The notes beneath the pieces are model-generated. The model saw only the letters and a program-made list of their open reading frames with translations. It did not search any database and was not told where the DNA came from. Source: Diaphorobacter aerolatus (GTDB lineage Bacteria; Pseudomonadota; Gammaproteobacteria; Burkholderiales; Burkholderiaceae_C). Taken from it: DNA of 64,000 nucleotides. Every line of letters begins with the position of its first letter. The first letter of the stretch is position 1. This document shows, piece after piece, positions 31,223 through 40,917 of the stretch. The translations under genes were made by a program, and so were the position numbers. The DNA is taken from positions 3,493,501-3,557,500 of the forward strand of contig NZ_CP060783.1 in assembly GCF_014489535.1 (NCBI RefSeq), given 5' to 3'.

Positions 31223-32083
31223 TCAACGCAGGTCGGTTTCGAGCGTCAGGTCTCGCGTGAACTTGAAGCGCGAGACGACGGCGATCTGGTCGGCCTTGCT
31301 GCGCATCGCGGGGCCGAAATGGCCGTAGGGGCCGGCGGCGCGAGCGATGGCTTCGGCGCGGCGGTCCAGGAGCTTGTTGCCCGAGGTCTGCGCGACCTCG
31401 GTTTCGAGCACGCGACCGTCGTGGTTCACGGTGATGATCATGATGAGTTCACCGTAGAGCTTTTTGCCGCTGGCTTCGGGGAAGTTCTCCGTGCCCTTGT
31501 CCTCGACCTTGCGACGCAGCGCGTCGTAGTAGACGGCGTAGACTTCCTCGCGCGTGGCGGGGCTGATGTAGCGCTTCTTGGGACGCGCGTTTTCCTCGTT
31601 GATGCGCTTTTCGATTTCCGCGAGCACCTTGAGCAGTTGCTTGCGTTTTTCTTCCTGCACTTCCTTGTCTTCGCTCTGGCTGTTGGGGCGCGGGTCGGGC
31701 GGCGGCAGCAGGGCGAGTTCCTTGCGCAACTGGGTCAGGAGCTGGGTTTGCTGCTCCATCATCGAGTCCATCTTGCGCTGGGCTTCTTCGAGATCGTCGC
31801 CGACCGCCGTCAGCGCGGAATAGGGCAGCGGACTCGTCGCGCGGCCCGCTGCGGCCTCGCCGCCACCCGCCAGTGACGACTGCGCCACGGCCTGGGCCTT
31901 GTCAGGCCGTTCGTTGGACTTGGCGTTGACCAGGATGACTTCGAGCGGAGTGTCCTCGAACACGCGATTGAAGCTCTCGGGATCGACGAAGCGCACCGTC
32001 AGCAGAGCGGCGTGGACGATGATGGAGGCACCAAGCGCCAGTTGCAGGACGCTCAGTTTCTTGAGGATGGCGGGCAGTTTCAC
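31223..32083 (-). CDS. TonB-like energy transducer protein
   Basis: 286 residues. An N-terminal membrane helix (about residues 10-30) is followed by a long periplasmic part rich in Glu/Gln/Lys with likely coiled coil (about 95-165). The C-terminal domain is typical of TonB/TolA (YAVYYDALRRKVEDKGTENFP ... GELIMIITVNHDGRVLETEVAQTSGNKLLDRRAEAIARAAGPYGHF). It lacks the long Pro-Lys spacer of classical TonB. No exbB, exbD or receptor gene is nearby, so its partner is unknown. It overlaps the end of the RNB-domain gene by 4 bases (ATGA). Confidence 0.82.
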   Translation of the reverse strand: MKLPAILKKLSVLQLALGASIIVHAALLTVRFVDPESFNRVFEDTPLEVILVNAKSNERPDKAQAVAQSSLAGGGEAAAGRATSPLPYSALTAVGDDLEEAQRKMDSMMEQQTQLLTQLRKELALLPPPDPRPNSQSEDKEVQEEKRKQLLKVLAEIEKRINEENARPKKRYISPATREEVYAVYYDALRRKVEDKGTENFPEASGKKLYGELIMIITVNHDGRVLETEVAQTSGNKLLDRRAEAIARAAGPYGHFGPAMRSKADQIAVVSRFKFTRDLTLETDLR

Positions 32084-34202
32084 GGCGCCTGATTATCTCC
32101 GTTGTCGGCGCTTTTGGGCTGTCCTTGCGCCGCCTGTGGCGCATCTGCCGCATCGCTCTCGTTGACGTCGACCGCAATCGCGATGGGGCCCGCCACCGCA
32201 TTGTCGTCGTCCTCTTCGTCCTCCTGGCTGACATCGCCGTCGTCGCTCGCGTCATCGGGGTCATCGAGGCGCTGCAGCACCGTTCCATGGATGTCGAGCG
32301 TGATCTCGTCGATATCGCCGAGTTTGACGAGCGCGCGTGCACCGCGCGGCAGGTTTTGCGCGCCGAGCACCGAGATCACCAGCGGCAGCGTATCGGCGCG
32401 CACCAGCATGCCGCCGGGGCCGTTGTCCTTGATGACCGTGGCCTCGATTTCGGTGATGCCGTTCTGTTCGAGGTACTTGAGCGTCCAGAAGCGCTCCATG
32501 CCGGCCTGATAGCCGTTGTAGGCGCTGTAGGCCGCATCGAAGCTCGAGATGATCGAGAACAGATCCGCATCCTTGGGCTTGAACGGCGCGGCGAGCGCGG
32601 CAGTCTTGCCGTGGCGCGCGCAGGCGATGATCTGCCACTGGTTCACCAGATCGACATAGCGACGCAGCGGCGAGGTGGACCACGCATAGCACTTCACGCC
32701 AATGCCCGCGTGCGGCTGGGCCTTGGTGCCCATGCGCACCTTGACGCCGGGAGCCAGAGAATACTGGCTGCGATAGATGCCGGGAACGCCGTGATCGGCG
32801 AGCAACTGGCCCCAGGTGCTGTTGGCGACGATGGCCGCCTCGGCCACGATCAGGTCGAGCGGCGCGCCGCGCTTGCGCGTGGTGATGCTCACGGTCTCGC
32901 TGCCATCCGGCTCGCCGCCGTCGTTGCCCGCAAGGCGGAAGTTGTAGTCGGGACGATTGAAGGTCTCGGGCTTGCCGCGCACCACCTCGCGGCCTGCCTT
33001 GAGCTTCTTCGCCAGGCGGTACAGGAAGGAAAGCTCGGCGCGGCGCTCCTGCAATTGCGGTGGCGTGTCGTCGACCGTGATGGACGCATCGCCCAGCCAC
33101 TCCTCGGTCACGATGTGGTCAAGCTTGTCGTGGCGCAGGTTGACCGCGACCGGCACGCGCTCAAGGCGGGTCTCGGTGCCGGTGATCTCCAGCGTCTCTT
33201 CGTTGATCGTCACATACAGCGAGACCGCGGGATTGGCGCGGCCTTCGTCGAGCGTGTAGATCTGCACCACCTCGTCGGGCAGCATGGTGATCTTGTAGCC
33301 GGGCATGTAGACCGTCGAGAGCCGCGCGCGGCCTACGTGGTCGATGGCCGAACCGGGCTCGATGGCCAGGCCCGGCGCGGCAATGTGCACGCCCAGCGTC
33401 ACCGTGCCGGTGCCCAGTCCCTGTACCGACAGCGCATCGTCGATTTCGGTGGTGGCCGAATCGTCGATGGAATAGGCCTGGACGGACGCCAGTGGCAGAT
33501 CCTGCGGCGGCTGCGGCGCGTGGAGGGGCGGAAAGCCCGTGCCCTTGGGAAAGTTCTCGAACAGAAAGCGCTTCCAGTGAAACTGGTAGGCCGAGTCGAT
33601 GGCACCTGCGGCCTGCAGCAGATCGAGCGGCGCCTTGTGCGTGGCGCGGCTGGCCTCGACGACCGCCTTGTATTCGGGTGCGTTCTTGTCGGGCCGGAAC
33701 AGGATCCTGTAGAGCTGATCACGGATTGGCTGCGGGCAGGTACCGGCGGCGAGTTCCTCGGCCCACGCGGTGATCTGCGCGGCGATCTGCTTTTTCTTCT
33801 CGATGGCGGCGAGCGCCTGTTGCAGGATTTCGGCCGGAGCCTTCTTGAAGCGCCCCTTGCCTGCGCGCCGGAAATAGTGCGGTGCCTCGTGCAGGGCAAA
33901 CAGCGCGGCGGCCTGTTCGGTGAGCGAGGCCGAGGTGGAGAAATAGTCGCGCGCGACGTCGGCAAACCCGAATTCGTCCTCCGGAGCGAATTCCCACGCG
34001 AGGTCGAGCTCCATGGTCGAGGCCAGTTCCCGGCCTTGGCCAGCAGTTCTGCGGGCGCGGGCTTGTCGAACTTCATCAGGATATTGGAGGACTTGACCTT
34101 GACGCGTTTCCCGGAGTCGAGCTCGATCTGGGCCGAGCTTTCTGCTTCTGAGAGGATGCGGCCAGCCTGGAACTTGCCGGCTTCTTCGAATAATGCATGC
34201 AT
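32080..34202 (-). CDS. RNase II/VacB-type exoribonuclease (RNB domain); frameshifted in this sequence
   Basis: Corrected length 707 residues from ATG 34202 (MHALFEEAGKFQAGRIL). One base is missing at 34029-34033, after which the frame reads ELASTMELDLAWEFAPEDEFG. The RNB catalytic domain occupies the middle, with the acidic metal-binding motif IDDSATTEIDDALSV, followed by LPDEVVQIYTLDEG and STSPLRRYVDLVNQWQI. A C-terminal acidic tail rich in Asp/Glu ends the protein. RNB enzymes degrade RNA 3' to 5' to mononucleotides. It heads the minus-strand operon with the TonB-like gene, aroE and mtgA. Which RNase II/R subgroup it belongs to cannot be settled here. Confidence 0.88.
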
Positions 34203-34354
34203 GGCGGCTATTTTCCCACGGCGCGCGGGTCCGCCTGCCCGGGTGCCCAGCCGGACACAAGGATTTGCGGTTGGCGAGTGCAGGCGCGAGTGCGCGTCGG
34301 TCTATGATTCGCGGCTCGCCACACCGCCCCACGCGCCCGAAAAGGCGCGCACCC

Positions 34355-35932
34355 ATGAAAGCTGTCACCCACGTAATTGCCCTGGCACTCAAGAGCCTTG
34401 CCGTGGCAATCCCTTTTCTCTTCGCCTACACGCAGTCGCCGCTGACGAATTTCTGGCCGCTGGTGGCGAGCGCCCTGTGTGGCGGGCTGATCGTGCTGCT
34501 CAGCATCGCGCGCATGGGTCAGCCAGCCGCGCTGCGCGAGGATCTGGGGCGCAGTCTGGCGTTCGGCCTGCTGCTGGCCGGGACGCTGGCGTCCGTGGTG
34601 GGGCTGATCCAGTTCTTCAAGGGCGATGTCGGCCTGTCGCCGTGGATCTACCAGAGCACGGTCGGACAAGCCATCGGCAACGTGCGGCAACGCAACCAGC
34701 AGGCAACGCTGTTGCTGATGGCGGCGCTGGCGCTGCTGCTGTGCGTCTCGCGCTGGCTGGGAGGCGCGCGCGAACGCGGCGTTGACGCGCCGACGCGTGC
34801 GAACACCTGGGTCACGGTTTTCGCCGTGGCAGCACCTTGGCTGCTGGCCCTGCTGTGCATGGGCAGCGGCGTGACCGCATCGCGCACCGGCGCGGTCGAA
34901 TGGATGGCGCTGGTGATCATGCTGTGGTTCTGGCGAAAAAGCATGGGGCGTCTGGCGCTCGGCCTCGCCGTGGCGGGCTTGTTTGCGTATCTGCTGGCCG
35001 CGTGGGCGCTGCCCGAGCTGCTGCTGCGCTGGACGGGCGTTCAGGTCGATGGCCTGTTCATGCGCGTGGCCGACACCTCGCACCGCTGCACGAGTCGCTT
35101 CACGCTGTGGTCCAACATGGCGCATCTGATCGGGCTTCAGCCGTGGACCGGCTGGGGTTGGGGAGAACTCGATTTCGCGCACTACAGCACGGTGTTTCCG
35201 GGCGAGCGCTTTTGCGTGCTGCTCGACAACGCCCACAATCTGCCGCTGCATCTCGCGGTGGAGCTGGGCCTGCCGGTGGCGATGGCGTTCTGCGCGCTGG
35301 TGCTGTGGGTACTCTGGCGCGCCAAGCCGTGGCGCGAAACCGATGCTGCGCGCCAGTTGGCCTGGGGCGTTCTGGCGCTGATCGCGATGCACAGCATGCT
35401 CGAATTTCCGCTGTGGTACGGCCCGTTCCAACTGGTTGCGGTGCTGTCCATCGTGATTCTGCTGCTGCCCGTGCGCGCCGTGGAGATCGCTGCGCAAGAA
35501 ACCATGCGATGGCAGGTCGCGGCGCTGTTGGCTTGCGTGGCATGGCTCGCGGGCATTCATCTCGTGACCAGCGATTTCCGCAGGATGGCGGCGCTCTACC
35601 AGTCGCCGCCCTATCGAGCAGCGCAGTGGCGCGAACTCACCCCCAGAGAGGTCAGCGAAAATTCCGACTTCTTCACCGATCAGGCCGAGTTCGCGTGGCT
35701 CACCACGACCAGCCTCACGCCCGGGAATGCCGCGCAGATGCACGCAATGGCGCGCCGCATGCTGCACTATTCCCCCGAGCCGCGCGTGATCACCAAGTTG
35801 ATCGAGAGCGCACGGATTCTCGGAGTGGAGGTCGAGGTGCAGGAGCAGATGAAGCTGTTCCAGATCGCCTACCCCGATGCGTTCAAGGCCTTTGTCGCCA
35901 AGCAACCGCTGCCTGCGGCCTCGGCGCATTAG
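34355..35932 (+). CDS. PglL/Wzy-family O-linked glycan ligase (O-oligosaccharyltransferase or O-antigen ligase)
   Basis: 525 residues with about 11-12 membrane helices. The large periplasmic loop carries the family hallmark HNLPLHLAVELG (about residue 295-306), whose His is needed for glycan transfer in PglL proteins. It is preceded by GWGWGELDFAHY. The non-membrane C-terminal region (~410-525) fits the Wzy_C_2-type domain of PglL enzymes. These transfer undecaprenyl-linked glycans to proteins such as pilin, or to lipid A core. The usual pilin neighbour is absent, and pilS/pilR lie 22 kb away. PglL type is favoured over WaaL, but not proven. A TATGAT box at 34303-34308 may be its -10 element. 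Confidence 0.8.
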   Translation: MKAVTHVIALALKSLAVAIPFLFAYTQSPLTNFWPLVASALCGGLIVLLSIARMGQPAALREDLGRSLAFGLLLAGTLASVVGLIQFFKGDVGLSPWIYQSTVGQAIGNVRQRNQQATLLLMAALALLLCVSRWLGGARERGVDAPTRANTWVTVFAVAAPWLLALLCMGSGVTASRTGAVEWMALVIMLWFWRKSMGRLALGLAVAGLFAYLLAAWALPELLLRWTGVQVDGLFMRVADTSHRCTSRFTLWSNMAHLIGLQPWTGWGWGELDFAHYSTVFPGERFCVLLDNAHNLPLHLAVELGLPVAMAFCALVLWVLWRAKPWRETDAARQLAWGVLALIAMHSMLEFPLWYGPFQLVAVLSIVILLLPVRAVEIAAQETMRWQVAALLACVAWLAGIHLVTSDFRRMAALYQSPPYRAAQWRELTPREVSENSDFFTDQAEFAWLTTTSLTPGNAAQMHAMARRMLHYSPEPRVITKLIESARILGVEVEVQEQMKLFQIAYPDAFKAFVAKQPLPAASAH

Positions 35933-35961
35933 TCAGGGGTGAACAGACCCTAGCCAGTGCG

Positions 35962-36603
35962 TCACGCGTTGGCGCTACGAAAACCCACTTTTGCGTGGCT
36001 GCCGTCGCAATACGGTTTGTTCTGCGAATGCCCGCATCGGCACAGATAGGTGTCCATCACCCGATCAATGGTTTTGCCGGTGCCGGTCACCACTTCGAGC
36101 GCGCCGCTCACGTGTAACGGGCCGTCCTGCGTGGGATCGATACGCAGTTCACCGTCGCGGACCGCGAGCGCTTCGGAGTCCTTCGCGGCGGGCTCGCCAG
36201 TCGCGGTGAATCCGGACTTCACGTGACTTTGATCGCAATACGGCTTGTTGCGCGACTCGCCGCAGCGGCATAAGGTAGCGCGAAAACCGTCTTCCTTGCC
36301 ATCCACAGTCAGTGGCGCATAAAACGCGAGCGGGCCGTTTTCGCGCACATGCACCAGATTGACGATCGGTGCTTGTTCGAGCGCGGAGCCGTCGGGGTTC
36401 CTGCATTGGATTGCGCCCGAAGGGCAATTGTGCGCAATCTCCAGAACCTCCGCTGCCGAGGCGCGTTCCGGATGAATCCACTCGCCTTGCACGTTGGGGA
36501 CGAACACGTCGGGGTGATGCAGCACGCAGTTGCGCGAGTGAATGCAGCGCGAACCGTCAAACTCTACCGTGACATCGTCTGAGCGAACGACTTCTATCGT
36601 CAT
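35962..36603 (-). CDS. Iron-sulfur protein: Fer4_19-type domain plus two CDGSH domains
   Basis: 213 residues in three parts. Residues ~1-68 form a divergent mono-cluster ferredoxin-like domain (CIHSRNCVLHHPDVF ... HNCPSGAIQC). CDGSH-type motifs follow at about residues 111-126 (CRCGESRNKPYCDQSH) and 187-202 (CRCGHSQNKPYCDGSH). CDGSH proteins hold a 2Fe-2S cluster with three Cys and one His and act in redox or cluster transfer. All ligands are kept in both copies, but the first has Gln in place of the Gly of CDGSH. It stands alone between two convergent or unrelated genes. Cellular role unknown. Confidence 0.9.
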   Translation of the reverse strand: MTIEVVRSDDVTVEFDGSRCIHSRNCVLHHPDVFVPNVQGEWIHPERASAAEVLEIAHNCPSGAIQCRNPDGSALEQAPIVNLVHVRENGPLAFYAPLTVDGKEDGFRATLCRCGESRNKPYCDQSHVKSGFTATGEPAAKDSEALAVRDGELRIDPTQDGPLHVSGALEVVTGTGKTIDRVMDTYLCRCGHSQNKPYCDGSHAKVGFRSANA

Positions 36604-36743
36604 TGTGTACCCCTGGCAATCGTGGAAGCTGTAACGCTACACGCTCGGTGCAATCCGCTTCGTAGGACAAGCCTGCAAAAACGATCTTCCACGGGGCGTC
36701 CACACCGCATGCGGCGCACGATGTGAGGCGCCCACGCCGCGCT

Positions 36744-37130
36744 CTACTGCCAGACGTTTGCGACGCTGGCGAAGTTCTGCATCGACGCATGGGCGGCCAC
36801 GCAGAAACGATGGCCCGTAGGCGCTTGCAGGACGATGTGCTCGGCACGCGTATCGACAACGCTTGCACCGAGTTTTTCAAGGCGTGCGACCTCGTCCGGC
36901 AGCGAATCGGCTTCGATGTCCAGGTGCGCGCTCGAAGGGGCGATGACGCGTTGCACGGCCACGGGCGTGTCGCCGGGCGGGGTGATGAGCTGGATGTAGC
37001 CGGACGCCGCGTCTGCGAGCAGAGTGTTCGGTAACGGGTAGCCGAGTGCCGCGCTCCAGAAGCGCGCAGCCGCGAGTAAATCGATACTTTGGCAGTCGAT
37101 GACGATATTGCCGAGTTTGCTTTTGTGCAT
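36744..37130 (-). CDS. VOC-superfamily (glyoxalase/bleomycin resistance fold) protein
   Basis: 128 residues from ATG 37130 (MHKSKLGNIVIDCQSID). A longer frame upstream is unlikely to be translated. The paired beta-alpha-beta-beta-beta pattern is visible: NIVIDCQSIDLLAAARFWSAALGY, then SSAHLDIEADSLPDEVARLEKLGA and VLQAPTGHRFCV. This is the glyoxalase_6-type pattern common in small VOC proteins. Substrate and metal dependence cannot be told. It may share a transcript with no neighbour; the gene downstream on the same strand lies 140 bases away. Confidence 0.82.
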   Translation of the reverse strand: MHKSKLGNIVIDCQSIDLLAAARFWSAALGYPLPNTLLADAASGYIQLITPPGDTPVAVQRVIAPSSAHLDIEADSLPDEVARLEKLGASVVDTRAEHIVLQAPTGHRFCVAAHASMQNFASVANVWQ

Positions 37131-37347
37131 GTTATTCACCTGGTTGAGCAATCGCCAAAAACGCCGCAAGGGGTAACAGCGGCGATTGGCTTCTTGTTGT
37201 GTTTGGTGAGGAAATGCTAGCGACAAAGAGGACGACGACTATATGAACCCCGCGTGATTCGTGGGAATGCCAATGCGCGATCCGATATGTTTTGGCAATG
37301 CGCACAGCCGCCACCCGAATCCGCGCTGGTCAGGCGTCGGTCCGGGG

Positions 37348-37932
37348 TCAGACCGGGTCGCAAAAGCGGATCACGGCATCCACATAAGACTCGAACTGGC
37401 TCAGGGCGTGATCGCCGCCTTCGAGGATGTGCAGCTCGGCGAGCGCATAGCGCTCTGCCATCTCGCGCCAGTCGAGCAACTCGTCGCCCTTGGCGATGAT
37501 GGCCATCTCGGGCGCTGCGGGCGGCAGGTGGCGCACGTCGAGCGCCTCGAGTTCGGCGACGAAGTGCGGCTGAAAATAAAAGCGCTCGCTCGGGTTGTGC
37601 CAGACAGTCTGGTCGCCGACATGGGCCAGCAGATCGCGCGCCGGATTCACGGCGGGGTTGAGCATGACACTGCGGCAGCGCCTTTGCTGCGCAAACCAGC
37701 TGGCGTAGAAGCCGCCGAGCGAAGAGCCGATCACTGCCGTGGCTTCGCGCGGCCAGTGGCTCGTGCCTTCGGCCACCATGGCCATGGCTTCGGCAGGCGA
37801 GGGCGGCAGTTGCGGACACCAGAAATGTACCTTCGGATGGGCGCGCGTCACGTGTGCCGCAGTCATCTGCGCCTTGGCGGATTGGGGCGAGGAACGGAAG
37901 CCGTGCAGATAGAGCAGGTGCGTCGTGGGCAT
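37348..37932 (-). CDS. YqiA/YcfP-like alpha/beta-hydrolase
   Basis: 194 residues from ATG 37932 (MPTTHLLYLHGFRSSPQS). Open frame further upstream is not coding. The alpha/beta-hydrolase elements are the oxyanion region YLHGF, the nucleophile elbow VIGSSLGGFYA (Ser near residue 71), and the late acid and His in GDELLDW and LEGGDHALSQFE. This matches the YqiA group of small esterases. Natural substrate unknown. It is divergent from rodA, with about 110 bases between the starts. Confidence 0.85.
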   Translation of the reverse strand: MPTTHLLYLHGFRSSPQSAKAQMTAAHVTRAHPKVHFWCPQLPPSPAEAMAMVAEGTSHWPREATAVIGSSLGGFYASWFAQQRRCRSVMLNPAVNPARDLLAHVGDQTVWHNPSERFYFQPHFVAELEALDVRHLPPAAPEMAIIAKGDELLDWREMAERYALAELHILEGGDHALSQFESYVDAVIRFCDPV

Positions 37933-38027
37933 GGGAAATCGTTGAAACGGGGCGCAAGCGACAGTTGTTTTACGCAAACATGACGATGGATTTTGCACCT
38001 TTGGCGAAGGGGGGTGCGCTGCACGGG

Positions 38028-38033
38028 GATAAT
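38028..38033 (+). promoter_or_regulatory. -10 box (GATAAT) eight bases before the rodA start codon
   Basis: GATAAT at 38028-38033 with the ATG at 38042 puts the expected transcription start one or two bases before the start codon. No convincing -35 element at the usual distance. Confidence 0.4.
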
Positions 38034-38041
38034 CGCGCGCC

Positions 38042-39211
38042 ATGTCTGCCGTTTTCGACAAACCCACGCTGCTCCAGCGAGTCATGCCCCTGCTCCGCGG
38101 GTTCGACTGGCCGTTGATCGCTCTTTTGCTGGTCCTGACCTCCATCGGATTGACGGCGATGTATTCGTCGGGGTACGACCACGGCACGCGCTTTGCCGAC
38201 CATGGCCGCAACATTCTCCTGGCGGCCGGGATTCTGTTCTGTGTCTCGCAGGTGCCACCGCAAAAGCTCATGGCGCTGGCGTTGCCGCTGTATACGCTGG
38301 GCGTCGCGTTGCTGATTGCCGTGGCGCTGTTCGGTATCACCAAGAAAGGCGCGCAGCGCTGGATCAACGTGGGCGTGGTGATCCAGCCCAGCGAGCTGCT
38401 CAAGATCGCTACGCCGCTGATGCTCGCCTGGTGGTTCCAGAAGCGCGAGGGTCAGGTGCGGATGATCGACTTTGCGGTCGCGGGTGTGCTGCTGCTGATT
38501 CCCGTGGGCTGATCATGAAGCAGCCGGATCTTGGAACCTCGTTGCTGGTGATGGCTGCCGGGCTCTCGGTGATCTTCTTCGCCGGCCTGCCGTGGAAACT
38601 GGTGCTGCCCCCGTGCTGCTGGGCGCGGTGGGGATCTTCCTGATCGTCTGGTTCGAGCCCCAACTGTGCGCCGACGGCATGCGCTGGCCGGTGCTGCACG
38701 ACTATCAGCAGCAGCGTATCTGCACGCTGCTCGACCCGACGCGCGATCCACTCGGCAAGGGTTTTCACATCATCCAGGGCATGATCGCCATCGGCTCGGG
38801 CGGGCTCTGGGGCAAGGGCTTCATGGCGGGCACGCAGACGCATCTCGAATTCATTCCCGAGCGCACGACCGACTTCATCTTTGCCGCGTACTCCGAGGAA
38901 TTCGGGCTCGTCGGCAACATTGCGCTGATCATCAGCTTTCTGCTGCTGGTCTGGCGCGGTCTGGCGATCGCCGTGGGGCCACCTCCCTGTTTGGCCGACT
39001 CATGGCCGGTGCCGTCTCGATGATTTTCTTCACCTACGCCTTCGTGAACATGGGCATGGTGAGCGGCATTCTGCCGGTGGTGGGCGTGCCGCTTCCGTTC
39101 GTGAGCTACGGCGGCACGGCGATGGTCACGCTGGGGCTCGCGCTGGGCGTGCTGATGTCGGTCGCGAGAGCGCAGAACCAGCCATCGCAGGCACCGCAGG
39201 AAGCCGGATAG
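38042..39211 (+). CDS. rodA: RodA, SEDS-family elongation peptidoglycan polymerase; three frameshifts in this sequence
   Basis: Polymerises lipid II for side-wall growth with PBP2 (MrdA, not in the window). The frame breaks three times at G/C runs: 38506-38508 (restores [12 protein letters not shown]), 38608-38612 (restores [12 protein letters not shown]) and 38975-38978 (restores [11 protein letters not shown]). Adding one base to each gives a 390-residue protein. Its signatures are complete: [23 protein letters not shown] with the catalytic Asp, [16 protein letters not shown] and [14 protein letters not shown]. Ten membrane helices are expected. In view of the three clean repairs, sequence error is far likelier than decay. 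Confidence 0.92.
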
Positions 39212-39244
39212 AAGCAGCACCCTGCGCAGGGATTGTCTGGCCCC

Positions 39245-39250
39245 TAAAAT
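39245..39250 (+). promoter_or_regulatory. -10 box (TAAAAT) seven bases before the tldD start codon
   Basis: TAAAAT at 39245-39250 with ATG at 39258 would place the transcription start at about the start codon. The -35 region is poor. Confidence 0.4.
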
Positions 39251-39257
39251 GGCCTCC

Positions 39258-40718
39258 ATGATCTCTCGCGAACCCACCATTGAACGTTTGGCCATCGCCC
39301 GGCAACTGCTGCTGGAGCCCTTTGGCCTCGACGAGTCCCATCTGACCCGCGCGCTCGCGGAAATCCGCGCGCACCGGGTCGATGACGCCGACCTTTATTT
39401 CCAGTACACCCGCAGCGAGGGCTGGAGCCTGGAGGAGGGCATCGTCAAGACCGGTTCGTTCAGCATCGACCAGGGTGTCGGCGTGCGTGCCGTGAGTGGC
39501 GAGAAGACCGCGTTCGCCTATTCCGACGATATCTCCGAGGCTTCCCTGCTCGACGCCGCGCGCACCGTGCGCTCGATTGGCTCGGCCGCGAAATCGGCGC
39601 GCACCAAAGTGGGCGCGAAGAAGGTCGCCCACAGCCGCTCGCTCTACCCCGGCATCGACCCGATTGCCACGATGGATAGCACGGCCAAGGTGCAGTTGCT
39701 GGAGCGCGCCGAAAAGCTCGCACGCTCCAAGGACCCGCGCGTCGTGCAGGTGATGGCGGGACTCGCCGGTGAGTACGACGTGGTACTGGTTGCGCGTGCC
39801 GATGGCACGCTCGCAGCCGACGTGCGCCCGCTGGTGCGACTGTCGATCACCGTGATCGCCGAGCAGGATGGCCGCCGCGAAGTCGGCTCCGCCGGTGGCG
39901 GCGGACGCTTCGGGCTCGACTATTTCGATGAGCAACTGGTCCATCAATATGTGAGCGAGGCGGTGAACGCGGCGCTCGTGAATCTCGAATCACGCCCGGC
40001 ACCGGCTGGCGAGATGACCGTGGTGCTCGGTCCCGGCTGGCCCGGCGTGCTGCTGCATGAGGCAGTGGGCCACGGCCTTGAAGGCGACTTCAACCGCAAG
40101 GGTTCGAGCGCATTCAGCGGCCGCATCGGCGAGCGCGTCGCGGCCAAGGGCGTCACCGTGCTGGACGACGGCACGATTGCCGACCGCCGCGGCTCGCTCA
40201 ACGTGGACGATGAGGGCCATGCCACGCAGAAGAACGTGTTGATCGAGGACGGCATCCTCAAGGGCTACATCCAGGACGCCATGAACGCGCGCCTCATGAA
40301 GACCCAGCCCACGGGCAATGGCCGCCGCGAGAGCTACGCGCACATTCCGATGCCGCGCATGACCAACACCTACATGCTCAATGGTGACCGCGATCCGGCG
40401 GAAATCGTTGCCTCGATCAAGAAGGGGCTGTACGCCACCAACTTCGGCGGCGGCCAGGTGGACATCACGAGCGGCAAGTTCGTTTTCTCCGCAAGCGAGG
40501 CGTACTGGGTCGAAAACGGCAAGATCCTCTATCCCGTCAAGGGCGCGACCATCGTCGGCAGCGGCCCCGAGTCGCTCAAGAAGGTGAGCATGATCGGCAA
40601 CGACATGAAGCTCGACAGCGGCGTCGGCACCTGCGGCAAGGAGGGCCAGAGCGTGCCGGTAGGCGTGGGCCAGCCGACCATGCGCATCGACGGCCTGACC
40701 GTGGGCGGCACCGCCTGA
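39258..40718 (+). CDS. tldD: TldD, metalloprotease subunit of TldD/TldE
   Basis: 486 residues from ATG 39258 (MISREPTIERLAIARQLLLEPFGL). Another ATG three codons upstream overlaps the -10 box and is less likely. TldD works with TldE (PmbA) to cleave unfolded peptides, including modified peptides and antitoxins in other bacteria. The HExxxH-type zinc motif is LLHEAVGHGLEGD near residue 263. Other conserved blocks are GVLLHE, the RRGSLNVDDEGH region and GKFVFSASEAYWVENGKI. tldE is not in the window. Intact. Confidence 0.95.
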   Translation: MISREPTIERLAIARQLLLEPFGLDESHLTRALAEIRAHRVDDADLYFQYTRSEGWSLEEGIVKTGSFSIDQGVGVRAVSGEKTAFAYSDDISEASLLDAARTVRSIGSAAKSARTKVGAKKVAHSRSLYPGIDPIATMDSTAKVQLLERAEKLARSKDPRVVQVMAGLAGEYDVVLVARADGTLAADVRPLVRLSITVIAEQDGRREVGSAGGGGRFGLDYFDEQLVHQYVSEAVNAALVNLESRPAPAGEMTVVLGPGWPGVLLHEAVGHGLEGDFNRKGSSAFSGRIGERVAAKGVTVLDDGTIADRRGSLNVDDEGHATQKNVLIEDGILKGYIQDAMNARLMKTQPTGNGRRESYAHIPMPRMTNTYMLNGDRDPAEIVASIKKGLYATNFGGGQVDITSGKFVFSASEAYWVENGKILYPVKGATIVGSGPESLKKVSMIGNDMKLDSGVGTCGKEGQSVPVGVGQPTMRIDGLTVGGTA

Positions 40719-40780
40719 CGAGCACGGCCCGGCACGTTGCGTGAAAGAACCCCCGCGAAATCCCGCATAAAAAATGCTTG

Positions 40781-40807
40781 TTGCATCGCATCAAAAAGTG
40801 CTACATT
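40781..40807 (+). promoter_or_regulatory. Promoter of the aromatic leader/DAHP synthase transcript
   Basis: TTGCAT (40781-40786), a 15-base spacer and TACATT (40802-40807); TTGTTG at 40778 with 18 bases is an alternative -35. The start point would be near 40814, two bases before the leader peptide ATG. Confidence 0.5.
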
Positions 40808-40815
40808 CAGCGCCT

Positions 40816-40893
40816 ATGCAAGTTCGCAGCGCGTTTTACTTTTACTTTTGGTTCTCGTCCAAGGCGGATGAGAGGCAACTGCGCGCACGATAA
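40816..40893 (+). CDS. Aromatic-rich leader peptide (25 aa) of a DAHP synthase attenuator
   Basis: A 25-codon frame, ATG 40816 to TAA 40891-40893, contains seven consecutive aromatic codons (FYFYFWF, 40834-40854). It is followed 25 bases later by an intrinsic terminator and then by the gene for the first enzyme of aromatic amino acid synthesis. A ribosome stalling for lack of charged tRNA-Phe, -Tyr or -Trp in this stretch would change folding of the downstream RNA, the classical attenuation layout. GGCGG (40864-40868), just after the aromatic codons, can pair with CCGCC (40919-40923) in the 5' arm of the terminator, a candidate antiterminator. The peptide itself needs no other function. Confidence 0.82.
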   Translation: MQVRSAFYFYFWFSSKADERQLRAR

Positions 40894-40917
40894 CTCGCAA
40901 GCAAGGTTCCCCCAAAG

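Noticed and set aside
32125..34785. An 886-codon open frame on the plus strand, antisense to the RNB nuclease
   Set aside because: Same reasoning; the minus strand carries a clear RNB domain and the operon continues on that strand.
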